Shown: positions 52,361 to 62,100 of the stretch, piece by piece | How positions within the stretch are numbered: position 1 is the stretch's first letter | Layout of the letters: each line of letters begins with the position of its first letter | Notes under the pieces: model-generated | Database searches by the model: none | Told to the model about the DNA's origin: nothing | The model's input: the letters and a program-made list of their open reading frames with translations, nothing else | Made by a program: the position numbers and the translations under genes | Assembly (NCBI RefSeq): GCF_039523075.1 | Contig: NZ_BAAAEP010000006.1 | Coordinates: forward strand, 1 to 64,000 | DNA length: 64,000 bases | From: Caenispirillum bisanense | GTDB taxonomy: Bacteria > Pseudomonadota > Alphaproteobacteria > Rhodospirillales > Rhodospirillaceae | Reading direction: 5' to 3'

Positions 52361-52942
52361 ATGGGACTGTCCATTCGCGCCTATGCGCGCCACCGAGGCG
52401 TGTCGCACGTGGCCGTCAAGAAGGCCATCGACACCGGGCGCATCAGCCAGCTGCCGGACGGCACCATCGATCCGGTGGTGGCCGATGCCCAGTGGGCAGC
52501 CAACACCACGCCGACCCGGCGGTCGGTGGCAGATGTCGCCAGTGACAAACCGGCCCCGCAGGTTTCCGTATCTGCCCGCGAGGCTCCGCAAGCTTTCGCG
52601 CGACCACCACGCGAAACGGCAGAGTCACCCACCCCGGCGCTGTCATCGGGCGGCACGTCGCTGCTGCAAGCCCGCACCGTCAACGAGGTGGTCAAGGCGC
52701 AGACCAACAAGGTGCGCCTGGCACAGCTGAAAGGCGAACTGGTCGACCGCGCCCAGGCCGTGGCCCACGTGTTCAAGCTCGCCCGGGCCGAGCGCGATGC
52801 CTGGCTCAACTGGCCGGCACGCATCTCAGCGCAGATGGCTGCTGGTTTGGGGGTGGAGCCGCATGCCCTGCATGTGGCACTGGACGCCGCCGTGCGGGAA
52901 CAGTTGCAAGACCTGGGCGATGTGCAACCCAAGGTGGACTGA
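52361..52942 (+). CDS. Terminase small subunit (DNA-packaging protein)
   Basis: This 193-residue protein starts with an HTH like Nu1: LSIRAYARHRGVSHVAVKKAIDTGRISQLPDG, which would bind the packaging site. A Pro-rich linker and a helical part follow (VNEVVKAQTNKVRLAQLKGELVDRAQAVAHVFKLARAERDAWLNWPARIS) typical of terminase small subunits. The large subunit gene begins two bases after its stop. Confidence 0.88.
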   Translation: MGLSIRAYARHRGVSHVAVKKAIDTGRISQLPDGTIDPVVADAQWAANTTPTRRSVADVASDKPAPQVSVSAREAPQAFARPPRETAESPTPALSSGGTSLLQARTVNEVVKAQTNKVRLAQLKGELVDRAQAVAHVFKLARAERDAWLNWPARISAQMAAGLGVEPHALHVALDAAVREQLQDLGDVQPKVD

Positions 52943-52944
52943 TC

Positions 52945-54909
52945 ATGGATGAGCTGTATTACGAAGGCTGGGACGCGATCGAGCGTGCCTGGCGCGAGGG
53001 CCTCACGCCCGACCCGCTGCTCACGGTATCCGAATGGGCCGACAAGCACCGGGTGCTCTCCAGCAAGGCGGCCTCCGAGCCCGGGCGCTGGCGCACCAGT
53101 CGCACGCCTTATCTGCGCGAGATCATGGATTGCTTGTCGCCCATGTCACCGATCGAACGCGTGGTGTTCATGAAGGGGGCACAGGTGGGCGGTACGGAGT
53201 TAGGCCTGAACTGGGTCGGTTACGTGATCCACCATGCCCCGGGCCCGATGATGGCAGTGTGGCCCACCGTCGAGATGGCCAAGCGGGCCTCCAAGCAGCG
53301 CATTGACGCGCTGATCGAGGAAAGCCCTGCCATCCAGGAACGCATCGCCCCGGCGCGCAGTCGGGACTCAGGTAACACCATCCTCGCCAAAGAGTTTCAC
53401 GGCGGGGTGCTGGTGATGACCGGCGCCAACAGCGCGGTGGGCCTGCGTTCCATGCCGGTGCGCTACCTGTTCCTCGATGAGGTGGATGGCTACCCGCTGG
53501 ATGTGGAAGGTGAAGGCGACGCGATCTCGCTGGCCGAAGCGCGCACCCGCACCTTTGCCCGGCGCAAGATCCTGATCGTCTCGACCCCGACGATCGCCGG
53601 GGCCAGTGCGGTGGAGAGCGAGTTCGATGCATCGGACCAGCGCCGCTACTTCGTGCCGTGCCCGCATTGCGACCACCGCCAGTGGCTGCGGTTTGAGCAG
53701 CTTCGCTGGGAGCGTGGCCAGCCAGAAACAGCAGCCTACATCTGCGAAGGCTGTGGGGAGCCGATTGCCGAGCATCACAAGACCTGGATGCTGGACAACG
53801 GACAGTGGCAGGCCTGCGCGCCAGATCAAGCTGGGCGCACGGCCGGGTTTCATCTTTCCAGCCTCTACAGCCCGGTGGGCTGGCGCAGCTGGATCGAGAT
53901 CGCGCGGGCCTGGGAATCGGCTGCGATGTCAGACAGTCGATCGGCGTCGGCCATCAAGACCTTCAAGAACACCGAACTGGGTGAGACCTGGGTCGAAGAA
54001 GGCGAAGCGCCCGACTGGCAGCGCCTGCTGGAACGCCGAGAGGACTACCGAATCGGTACCGTGCCTGCGGGCGGCCTGTTGCTCACTGCCGGTGCCGACG
54101 TGCAGAAGGACCGCATCGAAGTCTCGGTCTGGGCCTTCGGGCGCGGCAAGGCCGCCTGGCTGGTGGAGCACCGGATCCTGATGGGCGACACGGCGCGAGC
54201 CGAAGTTTGGTCAGCATTGGCGAAGCTCATGGGCGAGACCTGGACCCACTCCAGCGGTTGCCAGCTGAGCCTGGCGCGCCTGGCGCTCGATACCGGATAT
54301 GCCACCCAGGAGGCCTACGCCTTTGTACGCAGCGTGCGCGATGCGCGGCTCATGCCGATCAAGGGCATTGCTGGAGGTGCGGCGCTGATCGGCACCCCCA
54401 CGGCGGTGGACGCCACCGCCAGCGGCAAGAAGCTGCGCCGAGGCATCAAGGTGTTCCCGGTTGCGGGCGGCATCGCCAAGCTGGAGTTCTACAACCACCT
54501 GCGCCAGAGCGCGGAGGTGGCCGACGACGGCGTGACGGTGACCTACCCGGCCGGTTTCGTCCACCTGCCCAAGGTCGATGCCGAATACCTGCAACAGCTC
54601 TGCGCCGAGCAGCTGATCACCCGGCGCGACCGCAACGGATTTGCCCACCGCGAGTGGCAAAAGATGCGCGAGCGCAATGAGGCGCTCGACTGCTACGTGT
54701 ATGCCCGTGCTGCTGCTGCGGCCGCAGGGCTCGACCGCTTCGAGGAACGCCACTGGCGCGAACTGGAGCGGCAACTGGGGCTGGCCAGTCCGCCAGCCCT
54801 TGAAACACCTACTGAATCGATCACCGAGGCCACCCATCGAGGTGGCCTGGGTGTTTCTGGCAACCGCAACACCGGCCGGCGCGTGATCAAGAGCCGCTGG
54901 CTGTCCTGA
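52945..54909 (+). CDS. Terminase large subunit, GpA family
   Basis: This 654-residue packaging motor matches lambda GpA. The ATPase has KGAQVGGTELGLN (a variant Walker A) and YLFLDEVDGYP (Walker B). A Cys-rich zinc site (CPHCDHRQW...CEGCGEP) and a C-terminal nuclease with GADVQKDRIEVSVWAFGRG (metal-binding Asp) follow. It pumps DNA into heads, cutting concatemers. Length is full. Portal, head and tail genes that should follow are missing. Confidence 0.93.
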   Translation: MDELYYEGWDAIERAWREGLTPDPLLTVSEWADKHRVLSSKAASEPGRWRTSRTPYLREIMDCLSPMSPIERVVFMKGAQVGGTELGLNWVGYVIHHAPGPMMAVWPTVEMAKRASKQRIDALIEESPAIQERIAPARSRDSGNTILAKEFHGGVLVMTGANSAVGLRSMPVRYLFLDEVDGYPLDVEGEGDAISLAEARTRTFARRKILIVSTPTIAGASAVESEFDASDQRRYFVPCPHCDHRQWLRFEQLRWERGQPETAAYICEGCGEPIAEHHKTWMLDNGQWQACAPDQAGRTAGFHLSSLYSPVGWRSWIEIARAWESAAMSDSRSASAIKTFKNTELGETWVEEGEAPDWQRLLERREDYRIGTVPAGGLLLTAGADVQKDRIEVSVWAFGRGKAAWLVEHRILMGDTARAEVWSALAKLMGETWTHSSGCQLSLARLALDTGYATQEAYAFVRSVRDARLMPIKGIAGGAALIGTPTAVDATASGKKLRRGIKVFPVAGGIAKLEFYNHLRQSAEVADDGVTVTYPAGFVHLPKVDAEYLQQLCAEQLITRRDRNGFAHREWQKMRERNEALDCYVYARAAAAAAGLDRFEERHWRELERQLGLASPPALETPTESITEATHRGGLGVSGNRNTGRRVIKSRWLS

Positions 54910-54921
54910 CGAGGAGACGCT

Positions 54922-55056
54922 ATGTCACTGACCACCCGCATCGAGAGCCTGGTCATCCGCGTCGCGCAGGAGTTCAACGACGTCCGCGCCAAGGCCGGCA
55001 ATCTCGCCAACCTCACCACCACCGACAAGTCCAGTCTGGTGGCGGCCATCGCCTGA
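54922..55056 (+). pseudogene. Truncated phage tail-fibre-type gene
   Basis: GAGGAG precedes the ATG. The 44 codons read SLTTRIESLVIRVAQEFNDVRAKAGNL...SSLVAAIA. That is the start of a common phage tail-associated protein, which normally continues INE after SSLVAA. The stop arises in foreign DNA: from about 55050 the sequence is the attC-like site. The rest of the gene and all later structural genes are missing. Confidence 0.75.
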
Positions 55057-55103
55057 ATTAAGCCGCGCCGCGAAGCGGCGTCGGCTTGAATGAATTGTTA
55101 GAT
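55050..55103 (-). other. Integron attC-like recombination site
   Basis: The element folds into long arms, AAGCCGCGCCGC against GCGGCG-T-CGGCTT, with one bulged base. It ends in GTTAGAT, the GTTRRRY core (55097-55103). On the minus strand it reads ATCTAAC ... AAGCCGACGCCGC ... CGGCTTAATTCAGGCG, which from memory closely resembles attC sites of aadA-type cassettes. At the other end, the phage sequence replaces TTAG directly after the G, at the position where integron integrases cut (G/TT). Confidence 0.75.
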
Positions 55104-56143
55104 GTCGTGTCTCGGATGATTCGTTGACTGGACGACGCCGTGGTTTACTCTTGGCCCGAGAGGTCATGCTGGAGCTGAAACGATGCATCTGAGGCTGCAC
55201 AAGAACGCCACCACGACACCCAGGATCCGCGCCGAGATCCAGGTCAGCAAGGAGCCCATGAGGGTTCTGGCCCAGCGCTTTGGCGTGAGTGTCTCCACCA
55301 TCGCCCGCTGGAAGAAGCGTGCATCGGTTCATGACGCCTCCCATACCCCTCATCGACTGCAAACCACGCTGACGCCGGCCCAGGAGTCCATCGTGCTCGT
55401 CTTGCGTAAAAGCCTGGGCCTTTCGCTGGATGACCTGCTGGCAGTCGTACGCGAGTTCATCCATCCGACCATCTCACGCGCTGCCTTGCACCGCATGCTC
55501 AAACGCCATGGAGTGTCGGCGCGCGAGGCATTGAGCGTGGATCGCCCCAGGACCAAGCCGTTCAAGGCCTACGAGCCCGGCTTCGTCCACATCGATGTGA
55601 AGTACCTGCCGCAGATGGCGGACGAAACCACGCGGCGTTACCTGTTTGTGGCCATTGATCGCGCCACCCGCTGGGTGTTCGTGCGTGTCTATGCCAGCAA
55701 GAGCGCTACCAACGCCCGGCGCTTCCTGAAGGAATTGCACAAGGCCGCTGCCTTCCGTATCCGAACGATCCTGACCGACAACGGCAAGGAATTCACGGAT
55801 CGCTTCATCACACGGGGAGAGCGTACGCCGACCGGCAGGCATCAGTTCGATCAGCTCTGCGAGGAGCTAGGCATTGAGCATCGCCTGACCCGCCCAAAAC
55901 ACCCGCAGACCAACGGCATGGTTGAACGCTTCAACGGGCGCATCGCCGACATCCTGCGCACCCATCACTTCCATTCCGGCGAAGAACTTGAGGCCACCAT
56001 CCTGCGGTATGTCTGGCTGTACAATCACCAACTGCCACAGAAAGCCTTGGGGCATGTCAGCCCCATCCAGGCCATGAAACAATGGCAGCGATCACACCCC
56101 GAACTGTTCAACAGACGTGTTACCAATCAGCCGGGACACGACA
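55103..56143 (+). mobile_element. IS481-family insertion sequence
   Basis: The 1,041-bp element is bounded by TGTCGTGTCTCGG (55103-55123 in full) and its imperfect inverted copy ending CCGGGACACGACA (56123-56143); 18 of 21 positions match. It encodes one DDE transposase. The flanks (TTAGA on the left, TGAATC on the right) show no target duplication, so it may have arrived by recombination between copies rather than simple insertion. Confidence 0.85.
55183..56142 (+). CDS. IS481-family DDE transposase, no stop codon within the IS
   Basis: The transposase has an N-terminal HTH (VLAQRFGVSVSTIARWKKR), a second helical part (ALHRMLKRHGVS) and an rve catalytic core. The core contains HIDVKYLPQ (D), ILTDNGKEFTD (D) and NGMVERFNGR (E). 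It ends around HPELFNRRVTNQPGHD at the right inverted repeat. There the frame is open and continues into the polyketide synthase without a stop, 2,855 codons in all. The ATG at 55183 is preceded by a weak GGAGC. Confidence 0.87.
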
Positions 56144-59100
56144 TGAATCAACTCAAAAAGGTTTTGCTTGGCTCGGAAATAAATGGTCTGCCAGATGGCG
56201 ATCCTGCGTTGGAAACAAATCCGCAGGCTGCGGTAGCCATGCCTTCATCCAATAAAAATAATATAAACGCCATTGCAATAACTGGTATTGCATTCCGTTT
56301 TCCTGGTGATCTTGCAGACGATACCAGCCTTTGGGAGGCGCTAAAGCAAAAGAAGGATCTGGTCACTCAGGTGCCCGGTGATCGTTGGGCTAGCAACGAG
56401 CTTCAGCACGCAAAACGGTCAGAACCGGGGCGCAGCATCACCTTCTCGGCGGGCGTTCTCTCACGCATCGACGAGTTTGACGCCGGATTCTTTGGCATTT
56501 CACCGCGCGAGGCTGCTTGGCTCGACCCGCAGCAACGACTGCTTCTTGAGCTTTCCTGGGAGGCCATGGAGAACGCGGGGGTGCCTCCCTCTAAGCTTTC
56601 CGGTACGGATTGCGCCGTGTATGTCGGCATCTCCAGTCTCGACTATGGCACACGTGGGCTCGACGATCTTGCTGCTATGTCGTCGCACTCGATGACCGGC
56701 AACACGCTCAGCATTGCGGCCAACCGTCTTTCCTACGTTTTCGATCTGCACGGCCCGTCGCTCGCCGTCGATACCGCCTGCTCCTCTTCTTTGGTCGCGC
56801 TGCATCACGCCTGCCGTGTGTTGCAGACTGGAGAGGCGAGCACCGCGCTCGTCGGTGGGGTCAATTTGTTGTTGCACCCCTATCCCTTTGTCGGCTTTAC
56901 CAAGGCCTCGATGCTGTCCGCCGATGGGCGTTGCAAGGCCTTCGATGCTTCTGGCAATGGTTATGTGCGCGCAGAGGGTGGGGCGGTGCTCCTGCTCAAG
57001 CCGCTGGCACAGGCGATGGCCGATGGCGACGATATCAAGGCGGTAATCCTTGCGACGGGTGTCAATGCTGACGGTGCCCGCAAGACGGGTATCACCATTC
57101 CCAGCCGAGACGGCCAGGTCGAGCTGATGAGAAACGTCCTGGCGAAAACCAATCTGTCGGCACAGGACATCGATTTTGTCGAGGCGCACGGTACAGGCAC
57201 CATGGTTGGCGACCCCATCGAAACCGCCGCCATCGGGGCGGTGTATGGCCAAGGGCGCGAAACACCTCTGCCCATCGGCTCGGTCAAAGCCAATCTCGGC
57301 CACATGGAAGCTGCCTCCGGCATGGCGGGTTTGGTGAAGGCGATCCTGGCGTTGCAACGCCGCGCACTGCCCCCACAACTCCACCTCGAAACACCTAATC
57401 CGCACATCGATTTCGTCGGGCTCAATCTGCAGCCAGTCACCGAATACCGATCGCTGGAAAAAGAAACCTCTCTGGTGGCGGGCGTCAACTCATTCGGCTT
57501 TGGCGGTGCAAACGCGCACGTCCTGCTGCGTGAATACCGTCACGATGAGGAAAAGGCGTATACGCCAGAGGCGTTGCCGCCGCTTTTCCTCTCCGCGCGT
57601 TCTGACGCGGCGCTGCAAACGTTGGCTTCCCGTCATGCGGAACGGCTGAAGAACAGCTCGCCAACGGACTATTACGACATCGCTCATGCCGCAGCTCATC
57701 GGCGCGACCGCTTGGATAAGCGCCTGGCACTGCACGCCAACACGCCAAACGATGCGGCGAAAAAACTGGCTGCTTACGCCCAAGGCAGCGCACCGGACGG
57801 CCTGGTACTCGAAGAACAACTGCCCCAATCGGGCGGCGTTGCCTTCGTCTATTCCGGCAATGGTGCCCAGTGGGTCGGCATGGGCCTGCGCCTCATGGCT
57901 GAATCGCCTGAATTTGCCGCTGTTCTGGCCGAGCTAGACGCCAACATGCAGCCCATCGCCGGCTTTTCGCTGCTGGCCGAGTTACAGGCCACCGGGGACG
58001 CATCCCGTCTCGACGATACGGTTGTCGCCCAGCCTTTGCTGTTTGCCATTCAGGTCGCTATCACGTGCTTGTTGAAATCGCAGGGCATCGAGCCACTGGC
58101 AGTGGCGGGCCATAGTGTGGGTGAAGTGGCGGCCGCCTGGGCTTCTGGCGCGCTCGATCTCGACGCAGCCATCCGGGTTATTGTTGCCCGCAGCCGCGCC
58201 CAGGGCGAAACGCGCGGCACGGGTCGTATGGCCGCAGTCGGGCTCTCGGTTGAAGCCATGCAAGCTGTCATTGCGGAACTGGGCGATGCGCTCGATATCA
58301 CGATTGCCGGCATCAATAGCCCGAAGAACCTTACCCTTTCAGGCAGCCTGGCCGATCTGGAACGTGTCCAGTCTCATCTTGCGCCCAAGGGTCTCTTCTT
58401 CCGCCTGCTCGACCTCGACTATGCCTTCCACAGCCGCCAGATGGACCCGATCCGAGTGCCGCTGCTCGCTAGCCTCGCCGGGTTGGAACCCCGCGCTGCG
58501 GCAGGAACGGCCTTCGTCTCGACAGTCACCGGCAGCGTACTCGACGGCAATCAGCTGGGTGCAGAGTACTGGTGGCGCAATGTGCGCGAGCCCGTCCAAT
58601 TCTCGGCAGCCGTTGTTACACTCGCCGAGCTTGGCTGCCGCAGCTTCATCGAGATTGGGCCGCATGCCATTCTGCAACGCTACATTGCTGAGAGCCTGCA
58701 AGCCACGGGGGTCACAGGGCGGGTACTGCCCACCTTGCGCAAGGAAGCCGATGGTTGGAACCACCTTATCGAGACCGCCTTGCGTGTCCACCTCCTGGCT
58801 GAGCAACCGAATTTTGGCGTCTATTTCCCCCAGCCCGGGCGTCGCGTCCAGTTGCCCAACTACCCTTGGCAACGTGAGCGGCATTGGCACCCACGTACCA
58901 GCGAGAGCCTTTTGGCCATTGAGCGGCGTCGCGTGCATCCGCTGTTGGGTTGGCGGGTTCCCGAGGCCGCACACGCCTGGGAAAACACACTCGATCCGGC
59001 TGTCCTGCCCTGGCTCGTCGACCACCAGGTGGGGGGTGCCATCGTCTTTCCCGGCTCGGCCTATGCCGAGATGGCCCTCGCGGCGGCACGTGAGTGGCTG

Positions 59101-62100
59101 GGCGGGGAACCGCTGGTGTTCGAAGAGATGGACATCGTTTCACCCATGGTCTTCGATGGCGAGCACGCGCGCACGCTGCGTTTCGATCTCAACGATCGAG
59201 ACGGTAGTTTCCAGATCAAGAGTCGGCAGCGATTGAGCCATGATGAGTGGACGCTCCATGCCGCCGGGCGGATTTTGCAGCCGGGTGTCGGCTCCCGGAG
59301 TGCGCGGATTCCCCCTCTGTCGGCGAACACCGACAGGATAGACAGGGAAGCCCACTACCACCTGGCAGCTACGCTGGGGCTCGATTACGGCCCGACCTTT
59401 CAGGGCTTGCACGAGGCCGTTGTCGCCGACAACTGTCTGCAAGCTGTCCTGGAATATCACGCCGACCTGGCTGGAGACGACTACCTCCTCCATCCAGCCT
59501 TGCTCGATGTCTGCTACCAGTCGCTGGTCGATTTCTTCCGTGCCGACATCGATGCCGGGCGGGGTGTCGCCTTGTTGCCTGTCAAGACCGGTCGGCTTGA
59601 ATACCACCGTGCGGGCAAACCCAGCCGATTCCGCGCACGGCTCACACGCCGCAGCGCACGCTCCGTGTTGGCGGACTTCGAACTGTTCGATGCCGAAGAT
59701 ACCCTTCTGGCCAGGGTAAGCGGTTGCCGTTTCCGCGCCGCACTGCTCGCGCATAAGGCGCAGGAAAAAGTCTCACGCTGGCGCATTGACGCCTGGTTGC
59801 ACCCGCATCCTGCAGAAGGCCTTAAGACCCAACTGCCCTCCACGCAGGCGCTTGTTGAAACCCTTTCGCTGGCCATGGCTGAGCAGGCGGAACCCCGCGG
59901 TCGCTGGTTCAAGGAGGCCTTACCCCTGTTCGAGGCGCTTGTCGTCTCCTTCACATTCGAGGCCTTCTGGACGATTGCCCGCGAGGGCGACGATGCCTTG
60001 CAAGGGCTGATGACCACGTCCGATCCCTATGCCCGCTGGCTCAGCAGCCTCTTGCGGCAGGAAGGATTGCTCTCCTTCCAAGAAGGGCGTTGGCAACTGG
60101 CCGACAGCAGCGATCTGCCTGCCGCCGAGGAAATCTGGCGCACTCTGCAGCGCGAGCACGGCGCCGCGTTGCCGCACCTCGTTCTGCTAGGCCGGGTGGG
60201 ACGCCAACTGCCGCATCTTCTTCAGAATCCGTCTGAGCGAGATGCCTTAATCAAGGCACTTCGCTGCTCGGCCGTCGCGGAAACGTTATATCAGGACGAT
60301 CCAGCCTATTCTGGTATGCGACAGGCGGTCGAGCACCTCCTGCACCTTCTGGCAAGCGACTGGCCAGCGCACCGTCGCTTGCGCGTCCTGGAAATCGCCG
60401 ACGGCCCGAGCGAAGTCCCGCGTGCCTTGCTGGTTGCACTACCCGAAGACCGGCTCGATTATGTTCTTGCCTTGCCCGAAACCGTGGCCGAACGTCAGCA
60501 GGCGGAATACGCCTACGAACCCAATCTCGTCATTGCGACGCTGGATATCGCGAATTGGCAGTTGACGACGGATGCTCGCTTGCCGGACAAGTACGATGTC
60601 GTGATTCTTCGTCACACCCTGCACCGGGCCGTGAGTCCGAAAGCCGCGCTGATTCAGGTCCGGCGCTGGTTGGCGGCGGGGGCGAGCCTGATGATTGCTG
60701 AACGTCACCCGGACTGGAGCGCCGACTTTCTGGCCGGTCTGGAGAAAGATTGGTGGCACGAGGCCACAGGCGACGAAATACCACGATCCTCGCTGGTGCC
60801 AGCTGCCGCTTGGGTCGATCTCTTGCGGGCCGAAGGTTTCGAGGACGTACTGGATTATTGCGAACCTGCCGCCGACGGCCTTAACGAAGGCGCCTACCTG
60901 CTCCTGGCACGCGCGCCTGCACAGTGGAAGGTCGCCTTGCCTGATCCAAAACCGGCTTCATGGCTATTCCTTGCTGATGCGGCCACCCTGGAGCTGGCGG
61001 GTCATCTTGCCGTGCGGCTCGAATCGCAGGGGCAGCAGGTAGCAACGGCGCAATCTCTACCGCAAAGCCTCGATGGTATCGACCACGTCGTGTGCATGCG
61101 CGGTTGGGGCGACGCGCCGGAAGCCGCTACGGCATTGCTTAGTGAGGCTCTCAGGAATGTGCAAACCATCGCTGCACATTCTGCAAAACCGCCGCGTCTG
61201 TGGTTCGTCACCCGCGGTGGTGCCTTGGCCTCGAGCCTTCCCGCCACAGTCGAACCGAATCCCCAGCAGGCTGCCCTGTGGGGCTTCGCGCGCGTGGTCA
61301 TGAACGAATACCCGGCGCTGCAAACTACATTAATCGACATGGACTGCCGGGACGGCCTCGACCACTTAGAAAACGAACTGCTTCGCCCTGACGGTGCTTC
61401 CGAGATCCTGCTCACCGATACCGGGCGCTATACGCTGGTCATGCAAGAAGCGGCTGAGGATCTGAGCCAATGTGCAGCGCCGGGAGAGCGCTTCCGCCTC
61501 GACTTCCACTTGCCTGGACAGCTGCGCAACCTCGTCTGGCTGCCGCAGGAGGAAGCCATGCTGGCTGATGAAGCCGTCGAAGTCGAGGTCAAGGCTACCG
61601 GCCTCAATTTCCGCGACGTCATGTATCTCATGGGCCTTCTGCCGGACGAAGCCGTGGAAAAAGGCTTCGCCGGTGCGAGCCTGGGGCTAGAGTTTGCCGG
61701 CATTGTCAGCCGGGTTGGGGCGCGCGTGCGCGATTTCAGGCCGGGCGACAAGGTCATGGGTTTTGGCTCAGCCTGTTTTGCAAGCCATGTCGTTACCCGC
61801 GCCGAAGCGCTTGCGCGGATGCCGGAAGAGTGGTCGTTCGAATCGGCCGCTACCGTGCCCACCGTGTTCTTCACGGTGTATTACGCTCTCAAGCATCTGG
61901 CCGATCTGCAAGCGGGCGAGCGCGTGCTCATCCACGGCGGCGCTGGTGGGGTGGGCATTGCCGCCATCCAGCTGGCCAAGCATCTGGGCGCGGAAGTCTT
62001 CGCTACGGCAGGAAGCGAAGAGAAACGGGACTTCGTGCGTTTGCTGGGAGCCGACCACGTATTCGATTCGCGCAGCCTCGCCTTTGCCGACGAGATTCTT

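Larger units (their letters stand above)
30161..55056. mobile_element. Truncated prophage-like island next to tRNA-Ala
   Basis: The stretch combines a serine recombinase, phage-type recombination and replication genes (Sak4-like ATPase, Toprim/SF3 primase-helicase, RuvC-like resolvase), an M15 peptidase, DNA methyltransferases, a toxin-antitoxin pair and terminase subunits. Genes overlap by ATGA or a few bases, as in phage operons. Codon use is less extreme in GC than in the first 29.9 kb. Head, tail and lysis modules are missing, because the element is cut off in the first gene after terminase. The true left end may lie anywhere from 29904 on. Confidence 0.8.

Noticed and set aside
55103..56143. 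Target-site duplication flanking the IS481 element
   Set aside because: The bases next to the two ends (TTAGA and TGAATC) do not match at any length from 4 to 10.
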